From: Ectobius pallidus | Taxonomy: Eukaryota; Arthropoda; Insecta; Blattodea; Ectobiidae | Direction: 5' to 3' | DNA length: 64,000 nt | Assembly (NCBI GenBank): GCA_964059195.1 | Contig: CAXKWD010000009.1 | Span: 148,361,890-148,425,889, forward strand | Part shown: positions 1 through 11,400 of the stretch, piece after piece | Layout of the letters: each line of letters begins with the position of its first letter | How positions within the stretch are numbered: the first letter of the stretch is position 1 | Notes under the pieces: model-generated | Database searches by the model: none | Seen by the model: only the letters and a program-made list of their open reading frames with translations | Told to the model about the DNA's origin: nothing | Position numbers and translations under genes: made by a program

Positions 1-311
1 TGCTTTTATAATTTGAAGAGAGGAAGTGTTTTTACCCAAAGCCACCATTTGTTTTCTATTACTCAAATATGAAATTAGTTTTAATTCTACCTGTGTCCAT
101 ACAGTAGGGTAGGCCATGGAACTATTGCTTGTCAATTGTTTCTATTGTCGGTGCATTTTTATGGAGTAAATTTCAACTGATATTAATTTAAATGGATATA
201 ATACAGGATGAAATGGTAAAGATGATTCATGGTATGTAAATATCCAATTCGGCATTTGCCTTTACGACGGGGGAAACCATGATAAATTCCAAATCAATTT
301 AACCGGCCACC

Positions 312-376
312 GTATTTGGACCCGGGATTTCCTGAATGCGAGTCTAAGACTTTACCATCTCGGCCACCTCGCTCGG
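312..376 (-). repeat. tRNA-like SINE head (GAGGTGGCCGAGATGG type)
   Basis: On the - strand the sequence has a type-II-tRNA-like A box (GGTGGCCGAGATGGTAAAG) followed by GACTCGCATTC and a degenerate B box (CCGGGTCCAA). The same GAGGTGG.CGAGATGGTAA..TCTTRGACTCGCATTC order recurs at 45795-45852. No tRNA acceptor stem closes around it, so it is a SINE head, not a tRNA gene. Confidence 0.5.
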
Positions 377-519
377 TTTTTCAGGAAATGTCTGATATTT
401 TTGTAGGACCAATGACATAACTCAAACGTTTATTGATAGGCCTATATTGCAGTGAAATTTTGCATGCAAGTATATTTGATATTATTGAGCAACACTATCT
501 AGAATCATTGATGTAACTT

Positions 520-1140
520 TAATAGTTTTTTTTTAAATATTTCTGGTGTAAAAATTTCTAAAAAAATGAACAAGTGATTAATTATTTTTAAAAAAATATT
601 TATACTGCAGATAATCCAAAGATTCTAGATTATGTTGTTCATATTATATTTACAAATAGATAGAACAAATAATCACTAAAAAATATTGGTATTTTTGAAA
701 ATTATCAGGGAAACGGCACTTCGGTGCACAAAATTTGGCTGCCATTTTGAAATGATAATTACCCATTAACTGTAACAGTTAAATTAATTCTGAAAATAGT
801 ATGCAATTGTAGAACTAGTCAATATAGAGCATAGTCAATGTATTTTTAAAAATGTATATAATTTAACGAAAAATAAAATTTCAAACAAATGATTTTAAAA
901 AAATACTTATACTGAAGGCATTTCAAACATCCTAGATTATGTTGTTCACAAAATATTAACAAACACACAGAAAAATAATCACTCAGAAATATCTATATTA
1001 TTTTGTGGAAGTTATCATGGAAACGGCTGTTCGGTGCATGAAACATAGCAGCCATTTTGAAACGATAATTACCCGTAACTGTAACAATTTGATTAATTTT
1101 GAAAATAGTATGCAATTGTAGAAATAGTCAATAAAGAGTA
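520..1140. repeat. Two tandem copies of a ~310-bp A+T-rich unit
   Basis: Unit 1 (about 520-830) and unit 2 (about 850-1140) share, in the same order, a TTATACTG..G block, CTAGATTATGTTGTTCA, AATAATCACT, TTATCA.GGAAACGGC, TTCGGTGCA, GCCATTTTGAAA.GATAA and TATGCAATTGTAGAA.TAGTCAATA. Divergence is moderate. No coding potential. The stretch 1-311 holds nothing I recognise. Confidence 0.7.
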
Positions 1141-1187
1141 TGTTAGATTGCAAGGCTGTAGAGCAATTCATTGCTGAGAAAAAAAAA

Positions 1188-1617
1188 GTGTGCGTGGAAC
1201 GCCACGCGACAGAAGTGAAACGTGTTTTAATTTTTGGATTTTTTCAATTTTAGATAATTGGATTTTTCAATTTTGGATTGTAGACTTTTTAATTTTGCGT
1301 TTTGGATTTTTTAATTTTTGATCTTTTAATTTTTTAATTTTGTAATTTGAATTTTTTAAATTATCGATCTCTGAATTTTTTGAATTTTTTATTCTTAAAT
1401 TTTGGATTTTATGTTTTCAAATTTTGGATTTTATAAATTTATATTTTTTGTAATTTTTATTTTTTAAATTTTGGATATTTGGAGTTTTTAAATTTTGGAT
1501 AAGAGTTGATTCTTTTCTGTGCAGTTCGTTCCGTCACACCTTACTAAATTCGTGACGATTTTGAGCGTTACACAAGCTCTCGATTTACCCCTACCGCGGC
1601 TAAAGAAGTCTCACTCC
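1188..1617 (-). mobile_element. Helentron-like A+T-minisatellite element, copy 1
   Basis: Reads hairpin end first (GCGTGGAACGCCACGC, perfect 6-bp stem), then GACAGAAGTGAAAC, a long degenerate TTTTGGATTTTTTAA minisatellite, then the conserved head (CTGTGCAGT, CCGTCACACC, TCGTGACGATTTTGAGCGT, CAAGCTCTCGATTTACCCC, CCGCGGCTAAAGAAG). Sits between A runs (AAAAAAA before, AAAAA after). Orientation is given with the GAAGTGAAACTTC head as 5'. Confidence 0.75.
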
Positions 1618-2208
1618 AAAAATGAAATTAACATATTTCTCATCAATGAATTTCATCGAAAGCTGTATGTTCCCCCTTAAGGGTAGAGGAAGTTATGCGA
1701 GTATTTCACATCAGATTTCTTATTTTAATCTCGCATCGCGTATTCCCCCCCCTCCTAGAGACAGGAGGTGAGGCAGTACTCAGTCATCGACTGGTTGAAC
1801 AGCTTAATAATAAATCGCATTAAACAACCTTGTCTAGACAAGAGTGTGTCTGATAACGAACTGACTGATAAATACAGTACTTGTGAAACCTCAAATCAAT
1901 TGCGAAATTCCTTGTAGTGTTTGTTACAAGAGTTCAACATGCTTAAAGTACCTTTTATCTAACTTGTTTTCAAATCTCTATTGACATGTCCCTGTTTCCC
2001 GGATTTAATCTTTCTATCCACGGACAAAGTTTGTCCTCGTTTTCGCTTAATCCCCCTGGATATTCTTTTTGAAAAAATAATTTCAAAATCTGTATTGAGT
2101 AATTGGCAGGACAGGATTTCTTGGTGCTAAAAACTTAGAGAAATATGAAAATGTCAGAAAGAAGTGCTACAAATAAAAATATTTGATATCATCTGAATGG
2201 CTAAGTTG
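1618..2208. other. Unassigned intronic/intergenic stretch
   Basis: A+T-rich with no open frame of note, no paired terminal repeats and no recurring motif that I could link to other parts of the window. Confidence 0.4.
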
Positions 2209-2211
2209 ATA

Positions 2212-2787
2212 CGAGGGCCATCCACAAATTAAGTTTCCCTGGGACTGTTTACAGAAACAAAACAAAATTTCAAGGAAATACCTTATTTACTGCAACAGAT
2301 ACAGCCAGTGTTCAGCTATTTTTCAACATATTCGCCACCGGAACTGAAACATTTGTCTTACCGTGGGATCAACTTTTGAATACCTGTGTCGTAGAAGTCT
2401 GCCGCCTGGGATTTGAAGCACTGTGTGACAACCATCACTGCCTCTCTGTAATTTTGTCATTTCGTGAGGTGTAGGAAAAGATGGAAATCACTGGGAGCGA
2501 GGTCCGGGCTTTACGGTGAATGTTTAAACACCTCCCAGCTGAACTAATGCAGGAGACTTGCCGGGAGGTGTTTAAACATCCACCCTACAGCCCGCTCCCA
2601 GTGATTTCCATCTTTTCCTACACCTCAAAAAATGACAGAGAATGAGAGAGAAACGGAGATGTTTGTCACACAGTGGTTCAAATCCCTGGCGGCAGATTTG
2701 GTACGACGCAGGTATTCAAAAGTTGGTGCCACAGTAGGCCTATGACAAATGTTTCAATTCCGGTGGCGAATATGTTGAATAATAGGT
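2212..2787. mobile_element. Foldback mariner remnant (two transposase 3' ends head to head)
   Basis: Starts CGAGGGCC next to a TA at 2210-2211, as mariners do. The left arm (about 2330-2532) and right arm (about 2560-2775) are inverted copies. Reading the left arm on the - strand gives a broken SPDLAPSDFHLFLHL, the C-terminal motif of mariner transposase holding the last catalytic Asp; the right arm reads as the same region on the + strand with a small deletion. So the element consists of two inverted transposase 3' ends. Stops and deletions show it is dead. The right terminus is lost. Confidence 0.75.
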
Positions 2788-3045
2788 AAAACTACGAAAG
2801 AGAAAAAAAAAATGTCGTCATTGGCTAAATTTCGTTCTAGTAACTAAAGATTAATGTGTTATTTTTGTAGGTGGACTTTTGCTCTTGGATTGCCTTATCT
2901 TTCAAAACAATAAAATTGATAAAACATCAATGTCTTGATAAAAATATCAATGTAACCAATAATAACTACCAAAATAATATTTATAACTATTGTTTATAAG
3001 GTGCTATATTTTTAAATGATACAATATGTTAGCCTATATCATAAT

Positions 3046-3600
3046 CAGGGCCCGATTCTAATGACATGTCATCTTTTTATTGATGCTGCATAGACATTGC
3101 CAGCTTGTAGATAAATCCTAATTATGGCCTCTAGATTATAGAAATGCATTTTTATTCGGTAATTTTTTGTCACTTTATGCCATTTTATATTTTTAGGGCA
3201 TTTATTTCAGTTTTAGGTCATTATTTTGTCATTTTCATACATTTACATTGAGTGTATTAATTTTTTTGTCGTCTTTTTTCCCCATAGGGTGATATTTAAA
3301 TAAATTACTAGGTTAGTATAATGCAACTTTTTTGTAGGATCTATTTTAAAAACTATTTTCTTACTTTTCTTCTCAAATGCTCCAATCAAGAACAAAGATT
3401 TTAGACCTACAACATCCTTTCTGCATTTATAGTTTTTACAATTATGTACAAACTAGTCTATATCTTTCTGTGTAGAATAATAATTTTTTATAAGTAAAAT
3501 ATCAGTTTTTAGGTATTTTTTTTTACAATTATTAAGTAATTTTCTTTAAAGTTTAGGGTCATTTTTCAAACAATTTTAGGTCATTAGAATCCGGGCCCTG
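3046..3600. mobile_element. hAT-type MITE, CAGGGCCCGGATTCTAATGAC family
   Basis: Inverted termini CAGGGCCCGATTCTAATGAC at the left and GTCATTAGAATCCGGGCCCTG at the right. Flanks ATCATAAT (3038-3045) and GTCATAAT (3601-3608) are an 8-bp target duplication with one mismatch, the hAT signature. Interior is A+T-rich, with repeated AGGTCAT and no transposase. Related copies at 61136-61672 and fragments near 27593 and 39928. Confidence 0.85.
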
Positions 3601-3877
3601 GTCATAATTATTAATATTATTTCATATGTTCATGTATTTTGAGACCCTGTATTTTCTTGTTGACAGGTGATGTAGGACTTGTTTGACTGGGCCAGTGAAC
3701 CAGGACTCCAAGCTGAAAGGTGAGTGTTATCGTACACCAACCTCTAGTATCAAGTGCAAGGTGATATGGCCTTATCTCTGTCGTACTTTTCCAATTATTA
3801 TTCTGTTTGAACAAAATGCGGTCTGTATACGTTTCTTTCACATAATGTTAGGAGGGAACTTCAATAATAGCAGTTTA

Positions 3878-4740
3878 TTAAGTGCCAGAATGGTACTTTA
3901 TGAGATTGTGTGGTGTACGGGAAAATGTCTGTCCGTTTATCCATTGTCTGCATGTGCGATAACTCAAACACGATGTATCGGATTTTCATGAAACTTGGTA
4001 TACTCATTTATAACGCCCATGGGAAGAAGCCTGTTGATATTGGACCAAATCGGTTGACCGGTACCGGAGTAATGCCCAATTTAATGCCTTTTTTAATAGA
4101 TTATGGCGCCTTTCTAATAGAATGACGCCATAACTCAAATAGGCTGCATCGGATTTCCATGAAACTTGGTATACGCATCTATATCGTCCGTGAGAAGTAC
4201 CCTATTGAATTTGAACCTAATCTGTTGACCGGTACCGGAGTAGAACCCAATTTAGTGTCTATTTAAAGGCGCAATAACTCAAACATGCTTTATCGGATTT
4301 TCCTGAAACTTGGTATACGCTTTTATAACGCCCATGGGAAGAAGTATATTGATATTGGACCAAATCGGTTGACCGGTACCGGAGTAAAGCTCAATTTAGT
4401 GCCTATTTTATGGCGATACATTAGAAACAATTCATCAAATGCAAATCAGTTCTCATGACAAAATATTGTTTTACAGTGTTCATATACGGCTTGCAATAAA
4501 GTTAGCTCTGACAAATAACACTACCAACATATTCCTTCATATATGCTTATCGAACTAGACCTTTGTTCTTCCATAAGCCCTGCTTAATGAATCGATCTGG
4601 AGTTTAACTCTGAAATGGATTAAAAAATAAGTTTTTTTTTCTGCATATCATAATTGCAGTTATCACTGATTAAACAAAAGCATTCTGGCACTTTGTTACA
4701 TATGTTTACATGATTTTATTTGTTGTGTGGCATTACTGAA
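3878..4740 (+). repeat. Internally tandem GTGCCAG/CCGGTACCGGAGTAA repeat, copy A
   Basis: Opens ATTAAGTGCCAG.ATGGTACTTTATGAGATTGTGTGG, then ~130-170-bp units, each with AACTCAAA.ACG, TATCGGATTTTCATGAAACTTGGTATACGC, CCATGGGAAGA, GGACCAAATCGGTTGACCGGTACCGGAGTAA and CCCAATTTAGTG. Closes near 4690 with CTGGCACTTTGTTACAT, inverted relative to the opening. Same family at 17536, 29336, 35158, 42070, 51985 and 60825. Confidence 0.8.
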
Positions 4741-4754
4741 TAGTCTAGTATTAC

Positions 4755-4850
4755 TTCGACGTGAAAGGGCCGAGAAATTTTGTCCAAAGGCTCCAATTTA
4801 GGCTTGGAGTTCTTTTACGTGCCGTAAATCTACGACACCGGCCCCAACTT
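4755..4850 (-). repeat. SINE-like fragment (same family as 36025-36135)
   Basis: GTGAAAGGGCCGAGAAATT, TTGTCC, GAGTTCTTTTACGTGCCGTAAATCTA and CGACACCGG match, in inverted order, the block at 36025-36135. Only the 3' part of that longer tRNA-like repeat is present here. Confidence 0.6.
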
Positions 4851-4951
4851 AAAAAACATAAAAGTAAAAAGTTGGCAAAAAAAATACCAAAAATGACCCT
4901 AAAAATTACCATTTTTATAATCTTTGTGTCATAATCAGAATATCTGAACTA

Positions 4952-5115
4952 CAGTATTTTTCAAATGGGAAGCGTTTTGTTCTTCCTCTTGCTTAGATAC
5001 GCGGTCCAATCAGAGACGGCGAGACGGAAGGAAGACCCTTCCTGATAGCGGTACTTCTTTAGCTCGTACACGTGATTGGCGGTGAAGGAAAACGCTTCCC
5101 ATTTGAAAATTACTG
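4952..5115. mobile_element. 164-bp MITE with CAGTATTTTTCAAATGGG termini
   Basis: CAG.A.TTTTCAAATGGGAAGCGTTTT at the left is matched by AAAACGCTTCCCATTTGAAAATTACTG at the right (27 bases with a couple of mismatches). Both outer flanks carry TA, so a TA target duplication is likely (Tc1/mariner-type). No coding capacity. Confidence 0.75.
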
Positions 5116-5600
5116 TAGTGGGCAACGTCCAAGCTGTTCAAGTTAAAAGATGATACATCATGAAAACCAGGGCCACGGCAATAACAATTCACCATAGATT
5201 CACTAGCTTACTGATAAGAGCGGCCACTGAACGCGGTCAAAGCCGCCTGTTTGAGATGCTCGTCACAGGAACGGACTGGCCTTGGTTGCTTCCCGCCGCC
5301 ATATTGCAGGTGTTTGTACAGAACCTTGAATTAGCCTCTCACTTGTTCCTTCCACCTTGACAATGCTGCAATTATTCTTGTTACCCTCCCTTCAAGTTCA
5401 AGTCGAACCCGTGCCTTGGACATAGTGTTCAGCAATAAAGTATGAAGCATAAACATGGGGCATGAGTGGAACTTTTTTTAAAATTTTGAAATATACATGT
5501 GAAAGGGCAGGCCATGGAATGTATGTATAATGCAGATTATGTAGGATAGCGAAGGAAACAGACATCCATATGCGACTGCATCGTGCCACTTTAATGTACT
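5116..5600. other. Unassigned, locally GC-richer stretch
   Basis: 5160-5300 is richer in GC than its surroundings and has short open frames on both strands, none recognisable and none with splice sites that I trust. No terminal repeats found. Confidence 0.3.
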
Positions 5601-5604
5601 GCGG

Positions 5605-5765
5605 TAGCTAGAAACACACCTACCCACTCCATGGAACCTTAGTTCTGTACGGATGGGCATTATTCCCTACAGCTTCCATCAGCTCCTTGTGGTATTCTCT
5701 GGCATTTCTCCTTCGGATAGTGACTATATTGATATAAGAATGCTGTTTACATCTTGCCATATCCA
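5605..5765 (-). repeat. Dispersed repeat with ELMEA.GNN.HPY reading frame, copy 1
   Basis: Shares TACGGATGGG.ATTATTCCC, AGCTTCCATCAGCTCCT, GGCATTTCTCC.TCGGA, TAAGAATGCTGTT.ACATCT with 7045-7205. On the - strand both copies read as ..ELMEA(V/L)GNN(A/S)HPY... Function unknown; may be a fragment of a mobile-element or host gene. Confidence 0.6.
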
Positions 5766-5799
5766 TCCTGGGTTCAAATCCCAGTATCGGAGGAATTTT

Positions 5800-6306
5800 T
5801 GAAGCAAATACCAAATTTGAAAAATTCTAAAAATTAAAAAAACTAAAATACAAAATTAAAAAAATCTAAAAAATAAAAAGTTCAAAGAATCAAAATTTTT
5901 AAAATCCAAAATTAAAAATTCAAAGCTCCAAAATTTAAAAATCCAAAATAAAAAAATTAAAATCCAAAATAAAAAGAAACAAATTTCCAAAATTTAAAAA
6001 ACAAAATTAAAAATTATAACATCAAAAAATTCAAAATTTAATAAATAATAAAATTAAAAAATTAAAAAAAATAAAAATTTAAAAAATTAAAAAATTAAAA
6101 AATAAACATTTCAAAGATCGAAAATTTAAAAAATCAAAAATTAAAAATTCAAAGATCCAAAATTAAAAAGCCCAAATTCCAAAATTAAAAAAGTCCAAAA
6201 CCCATTATTAAAAAGTCTAATAATGCAAAATTGAAAAAATCCAATAATAAAAAATTGAAAAAATAAAATAAAGGTTTACTTCTGTCGCGTGGCGTTCCAC
6301 GCACTC
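5800..6306 (+). mobile_element. Helentron-like A+T-minisatellite element, copy 2 (head missing)
   Basis: The conserved head is lost; about 450 bp of degenerate CCAAAATTTAAAAAAT minisatellite are followed by GGTTTACTTCTGTCGCGTGGCGTTCCACGCACTC and a T run. The terminal hairpin GCGTGGCGTTCCACGC is intact. Confidence 0.7.
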
Positions 6307-7044
6307 TTTTTTTGTCCTATAATATTATCATGTAATGTCCCAACAGAGACAATAATCTGTGGTTCATGAATGCATATGCATATATCTATCTTGAATGTTA
6401 CTGTATAATAACAGTGGAGGCCTGGTCAGAAAAATCGCTAATTAGTTACCTCAACCAATCAAAATCTAAGCATGTCCTGTGGCGGCTGTAACAGCTACTC
6501 GTCTACTCCGCGTGGAGTGAAACGCGGGGTTGCAATATCTAGTTACAGTAAACAGTGTGAATTCATTAAAGCGATGGAAGAACTGAAGTCAGTCATAACA
6601 ATGAAAGAATATTGCAACGTTGCTTTTGTTTTGGAAAGCGGAAACCAAGACTGACTATACCAAATTATGTGTCCATATACTAGAGATGCCACACTCTCCC
6701 ATTTCATGGTACCATCGCCTTACTTTGGGGTGGGGGGGCAGTTGCTATGACCTATGCTTCATTCCTCGTATTCTGGAAAAAACGTTCTGGAGTAGTACTA
6801 GAGTAAGTATGTACTACCATAGATTAGCTCTATTCAATATATAAACCCTTGTCGGACTGCACAGAAAACAATTAACAGAATTATTAGGGCCATAGCTTAT
6901 TTCTTGCTATTTTATTCTTCAAAAGACAAACGACTGTTGTACATAAGTAAGAGCTATAACTTTTATTTATAGTAATAAGCCACCCACAACTGCAACTCAT
7001 CTTTGCATGAGGCTCAATCAACTGAATACGCTCCCTGCGATAGT
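6307..7044. other. Unassigned stretch with diffuse repeat similarity
   Basis: 6850-7035 shares CGGACTGCACAGAAAAC, TTAGG.CCATAG.TTATTTC and TAAGCCACCCAC blocks with 60055-60130 and 60630-60730, so part of it is a dispersed repeat. 6472-6654 has a short frame beginning MSCGGCNSYSSTPRG that I cannot place; I do not call it a gene. Confidence 0.35.
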
Positions 7045-7205
7045 CGGAAGCATGAAAACCCATATACCCACTCTCTGACCCCTTAAAAGCTTGGTACGGA
7101 TGGGAATTATTCCCCAAAGCTTCCATCAGCTCCTCCTCTGGCATTTCTCCCTCGGACATTAACTATTTTGACGTAAGAATGCTGTTCACATCTCGTGGCA
7201 CCATC
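7045..7205 (-). repeat. Dispersed repeat with ELMEA.GNN.HPY reading frame, copy 2
   Basis: Second copy of the repeat at 5605-5765. The - strand frame (7159 downward) reads MSEGEMPEEELMEALGNNSH then continues through 6884. Flanked on the + side by the head of a Helentron-like element. Confidence 0.6.
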
Positions 7206-7218
7206 CCTCGTATTTCTT

Positions 7219-8207
7219 GAAGTGAAACTTCTTTAGCCGCGGTAGGGGTAAATCGAGAGCTTGTGTAACGCTTAAAAATCGTCACGAAATTAGTGAGTAG
7301 TGACGAAACGGACTGCACAGAAAACAATCAACTCGATGATTAGGCTTATCCTTTCTTTCTTTCTTTCTCGTGGTTTAACCTCTCCCTTTTAGGATTTAAG
7401 CGACCCAAGCCTTACAGGGCCGCGACCTGTCGGGAGAGGGATTATCTTTTGGATCACATTACATACATTTTTGACCAGATAAGGACAAGAGGGCCTCCCC
7501 GGATGAGTGATCAGCCCAATGCCGGGGCCACCTCCGAGACAACACGAACACATAGGACGAGACACACCATTCACACACACACTCACTCCGAACAAGGCGA
7601 GGATGGGATGAAGATGATAATGACGGCCAGATGATATCCGGGGACCACAAGGGCCTAAAGTTACCTGGCATTTGTCTCATAGGTGAGGGAAAACCCCGGA
7701 AAAACCTCACCTAGGTAACTTGTCCCGACCAGGAATCGAACCCGGGCCCGCTGCGTGAGAGGATTGAACGCATCCCCTGAGCCACAGCGGTGGACTAGGC
7801 TTATCCAAAATTTAAAAAAACAAAAAAATTAAAAATCCAAAATTTAAATATAAAAAATAAAAATCCAAAAAGTAAATAATTCAAAGATCTAAAATTTATA
7901 AAAATCCAAATTTAAAAAATATATATATAAAAAATCCTAATTAAAAAATCCAAAGATCCAAAATTATAAAGTCCAAAAACCCAAAATTTAAAAAATAAAA
8001 AATCCAAATTTAAAATATCCAAATAGGCTACAATCCAAAATTTAAAAAATCAAAACATTCGAAATTAAAAAATCCAAAAGCCCCAAAAAGGTCCAAAAAC
8101 CCAATATTAAAAAGTCCAACAATCCAAAATTCAAAAAATTCAATAATCCAAAATTGAAAAATCCAATAATTAAAAAAAGTTTCATTTCTGTCGCGTTCCA
8201 CGCACAC
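7219..8207 (+). mobile_element. Helentron-like A+T-minisatellite element, copy 3, with nested SINE
   Basis: Starts GAAGTGAAACTTCTTTAGCC, with the full head (CGCGGTAGGGGTAAATCGAG, CGTCACGAAATTAGTGAG, CGGACTGCACAGAAAACAAT). A tRNA-derived SINE is inserted at 7347-7795; then comes the minisatellite and the end TTTCATTTCTGTCGCGTTCCACGCACAC. Here the hairpin has lost one half of its stem (GTGGC missing), unlike the other copies. Followed by a T run. Confidence 0.75.
7347..7795 (-). mobile_element. tRNA-derived SINE with (GAAA)n tail, copy 1
   Basis: On the - strand: GTCCACCGCTGTGGCTCAG (A box), GGGTTCGATTCCTGGTCGG (B box), a ~330-bp body with GACAAATG, CATTATCATCTTCATCCC, GTGTTCGTGTTGTCTCG, GGCCGCGACC-type blocks, and a (GAAA)n tail at 7347-7371. 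Same family at 44511-44971 and 48903-49575. Inserted inside a Helentron-like element, so younger than it. Confidence 0.85.
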
Positions 8208-8225
8208 TTTTTTTTTCAATGTCAT

Positions 8226-8437
8226 CACTGTTATGCCAGAACCACGAATGTAAAAAAAATTTAAAAAGTCACGAATTGGTCACATTTGTTATTGTAGCAT
8301 AAAAAATAAAGCAAAACTTGTATTTTCATTGAAATGGAACTAACTGTTACTCAAAGAAAATACAGAACAAAGATGCCAGGAATGCACTGAAGTCAAAATC
8401 TGAATTTTTTCACATTCGTGGTTTTGGTATAACAGTG
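8226..8437. mobile_element. 212-bp MITE with CACTGTTATGCCA/TGGTATAACAGTG termini
   Basis: Left CACTGTTATGCCAGAACCACGAATGTAAAAAAA pairs with right TTTTTTCACATTCGTGGTTTTGGTATAACAGTG (about 29 of 33). It abuts the T run ending the previous element. No coding sequence. Confidence 0.75.
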
Positions 8438-10150
8438 ACGATGTCAAAGATACAGGTATTCCACTGTGTCCTGTAATATGAGAAGTGATTATTTATTGTT
8501 TCTGGGAACTTACAACACGAAAGCGGTAGTTGGCTGATATTTGTCACATTGGTCTACACCGGAGTGATAATTTTTCAGTGAATCGTGTTCCCTTGAACCG
8601 AGGGAACAGGTTCCAAGTCCACTTCCTTTAACATACAACAGTTCTCCCACTCGGATGACTTTACTGACCTTGAGCTGCCTTTCCCGTTTGCACGACTTGA
8701 GACTTGCAAGAAATTAAATTCACTTTTTTGTTCTACTGTGCGTTCCCTAACTTGTGTATCTAAGCAACGATTCCAAATTTAATTTGCCTACATTGGTCTT
8801 CTTGTAGGTGTATCGTCCGTTTTGGCTACATGCCCTGCCCATCTTATATAATTTCTGTGATTTAATAACTAAATATAGTGCACGCCGCTTATTGTGATCA
8901 CTTCGAGACGCAGCTAATCTGATAATATTAACCGATTGATAACAATAGCCGAAGGAATTAAATTAAGGTTATCCGGTCATGGAAACCATTAACGGCGCAG
9001 CGATCGGGTGGTAGGCCAAGTCCCTCCAGGGATCCAGCGCCACGGAGTTTAGTTTTATTTATTCATATATAATACATTACAAAGCATAATTAAAAGCTAT
9101 TTACTCATAAAATAATACGTAACTAAATTATTGAACCGCTCATAGACTGCAAGCAACTATTTTTTCAACCAGTATCAAAGTTTTTAATAGTTTTTATTTT
9201 CCTTTAGGAGTCCATTAACCAATACTCCATACTCAGTTACGAGTGTTTTTGGAAGTCTATACCGATCTGTGGTGAACACTGGGAAGCAAAACTTCTAACG
9301 CCTGTCTGTTCAAGTCTTTTCATTTTACACTAGCCATAACTGCATGTCAACACTGTTAATTTCATATATCAAAAGCTGCAGCTTAACTGTGGGGTGAAAC
9401 ATGTTTTATTGCTTAAAAGAGAAAGTTAGGTAATGCCACCCCCTCGAACTGGTCATCCTGTGAGCTGGGAACAGAATTGTTACCTCCGGTACAGCACAAT
9501 ACAGTTGAGTTAGAAACCAAACCCTTAAAAACAAACTTCTGAATGACGTACGGTACTTGGAAATAAAGCCGCAAAAAGGAAAATGTGATAACATAAACCG
9601 AATCTTTGATCACAATAAACAGCATTTTTTCAATGTATGAGTATTAATCCGTACGGGACTCCATAAAAGTGATAACTTTACCCGACTGATAACATTATCC
9701 GCGATTACATTAAGCGGCGTACAGTGTATATAAAATTGCAACAGAGTTATGATTGTTTAGTAAGGAGCAATTTGAATACGAAAATGTTGTTAAGAAGTTC
9801 TGGAAAAAATCATTCGGATTTCAAATTATAACAGCTACGTTTACATCGCAGACAAGGCCTTCTTGTTCAATATAAAACTCACCATATTATATGAAGTGTC
9901 AGTGTTAAAGCACCAAACAAGAACAGTTGCGCCTACCCCGCGATTGCTCGGCAACTTCTCCACCACAGGTGTTGTGCAGGTTGCGTTAGTTTCGTCATGA
10001 AGGCGTTCTCTGGAGCTCTATCAAAAGTAGGCCTATTCCGTCTTTACTGTTTAGAGGCGCAGAGCGCAAATAAATTCACCTCAGCTGCATTGTAAAATTA
10101 ACTTCTTTTATTATTTACGTGAAAACTCAGTAAATATGTCATTTTGGTGA
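8438..10150. other. Mostly unassigned stretch with one SINE tail
   Basis: 8990-9062 carries CAGCGATCGGGTGGTAGGCC, AAGTCCCTCCAGGGATCCAG and CGCCACGGAGTTTAGTTTTA, the 3' end of a SINE/LINE also seen at 26305-26437. 9655-9730 shares TGATAACATTATCCGCGATT and AAGCGGCGT with 24640-24690. The rest holds nothing I recognise; short frames at 9406-9625 look like chance. Confidence 0.4.
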
Positions 10151-10154
10151 TTTT

Positions 10155-10840
10155 TGCAGGAATGTTGGATTTGAAATTAATACAGGAAAAAAACTAAGTA
10201 CGTATATGGTCATGAAACGTCAAAATAATTCGCTACAAAATATTAGAATAGGCAGTAAATCATTCGAACAAGTGGAGAAATTAAAATATCTGGGAGGAAT
10301 AATTACAGACACAAATAGTATTAAGGCAGAAGTTAGCCTAAGTGTTGACTCAAATCAGGAAATGCTTGTTTTTATGCAGTTCAGAAACTCTTATCTTCTC
10401 GTCTTCTGACCAGAAATCTAAATATAAACATTTAAAAGACAATTATCCTGCTGGTTGTATTATATGGTTGTGAGACATGGCCCCTTACAAATCTGAGAGT
10501 GTTCGAAAACAGGGGGCTTAGGAAAATATTCGGACCTAAGAGAGATGAAAACTGCATAACGACGAGCTTCATGACCTGTACTCATCACCGGATATAGTAA
10601 GGGTAATTAAATCACGGAGGATGAAATGGGGGAGGAAAGACATATCTCAAAAGTATTGACTGGAGACCCGAAGGGAAAAGACCACTTGGAAGACCTAGAC
10701 GTAGGTAGGAGGAAAATAGTAGAATAGATTTAAGAGAAGTAGGGTTTGAGAGGGATGGTTGGATGGAGTTAGCACAGAATAGGGTTGAATGGCGGGCTCA
10801 GGTAAGCGCGGCAATGAACCTTCGGGTTCCATAAAATATA
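10155..10840 (+). pseudogene. Broken non-LTR retrotransposon, reverse-transcriptase C-terminal part and 3' end
   Basis: Reads, across several frames, as the end of a LINE ORF2: EQVEKLKYLGGIITDTNS near 10266-10320, then NLNIK.., YGCET(W/S) near 10460-10480, LRVFENRGLRKIFGPKRDE at about 10495-10550, ELHDLYS.PDIVRVIK at about 10565-10615, then GRPRR.. and a tail ending AACCTTCGGGTTCCATAAAAT. Stops and frameshifts make it dead, and the 5' part is missing. Inverted fragments of the same element lie at 13003-13208 and 22655-23110. Clade not determined. Confidence 0.8.
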
Positions 10841-11400
10841 ATATAACATTCCTTTAGCTGGCTTAGGAATTTCATTATCTGGATTCTGATATACCAAAGC
10901 CTCATATAACTTGAAGTCGATTCCAACAATTGAAACAAATGATGGATGTTAGAGATTGCGTACAGCCACCTGTGTACGGCTAACCTTGCCAAATTAAACT
11001 GTAATGTTCGAAGTAATTTAACGAGAGGTTGCCGTTTAGAATCGGCTGTCATGTTGATTTCCACTGTACACGGACCCTTAATCCAAATGCGACCACGGCT
11101 TACTTCAGCCGAGAGAGAATTTTCACATGAAACTTTTTCTCTTTAAATGCTTTGCTATTATACAACCTTGTGCAGACCTTACTTATTATTAAGTTGTATT
11201 CAGATTTGCAAGGTTTTCCATGACTTGCTACTCTTCAATACATGAGCTGTGTAGGCCTTCTAGGCGCAGGCATTGATTGTTTGATCTTAACATTAGGGTA
11301 ACTCTCCATATTCATGACTCTTTATGGTACTGGTCTGAAGATAAAGTAGAAATGTGTAATGTTGCCCGCTTTTCAAGTGATTTTATGTTTAGTTTTTCTA
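10841..11400. other. Unassigned stretch
   Basis: No recurring element recognised. The short frames on both strands around 10946-11146 overlap one another and lack recognisable content. Confidence 0.35.

Noticed and set aside
8028..8228. Phe/Leu/Asn-rich frames over A+T minisatellites (also 48292-48579)
   Set aside because: Readings such as NFGFLDFLNFGL arise from the CCAAAATTTAAAAAAT repeats.
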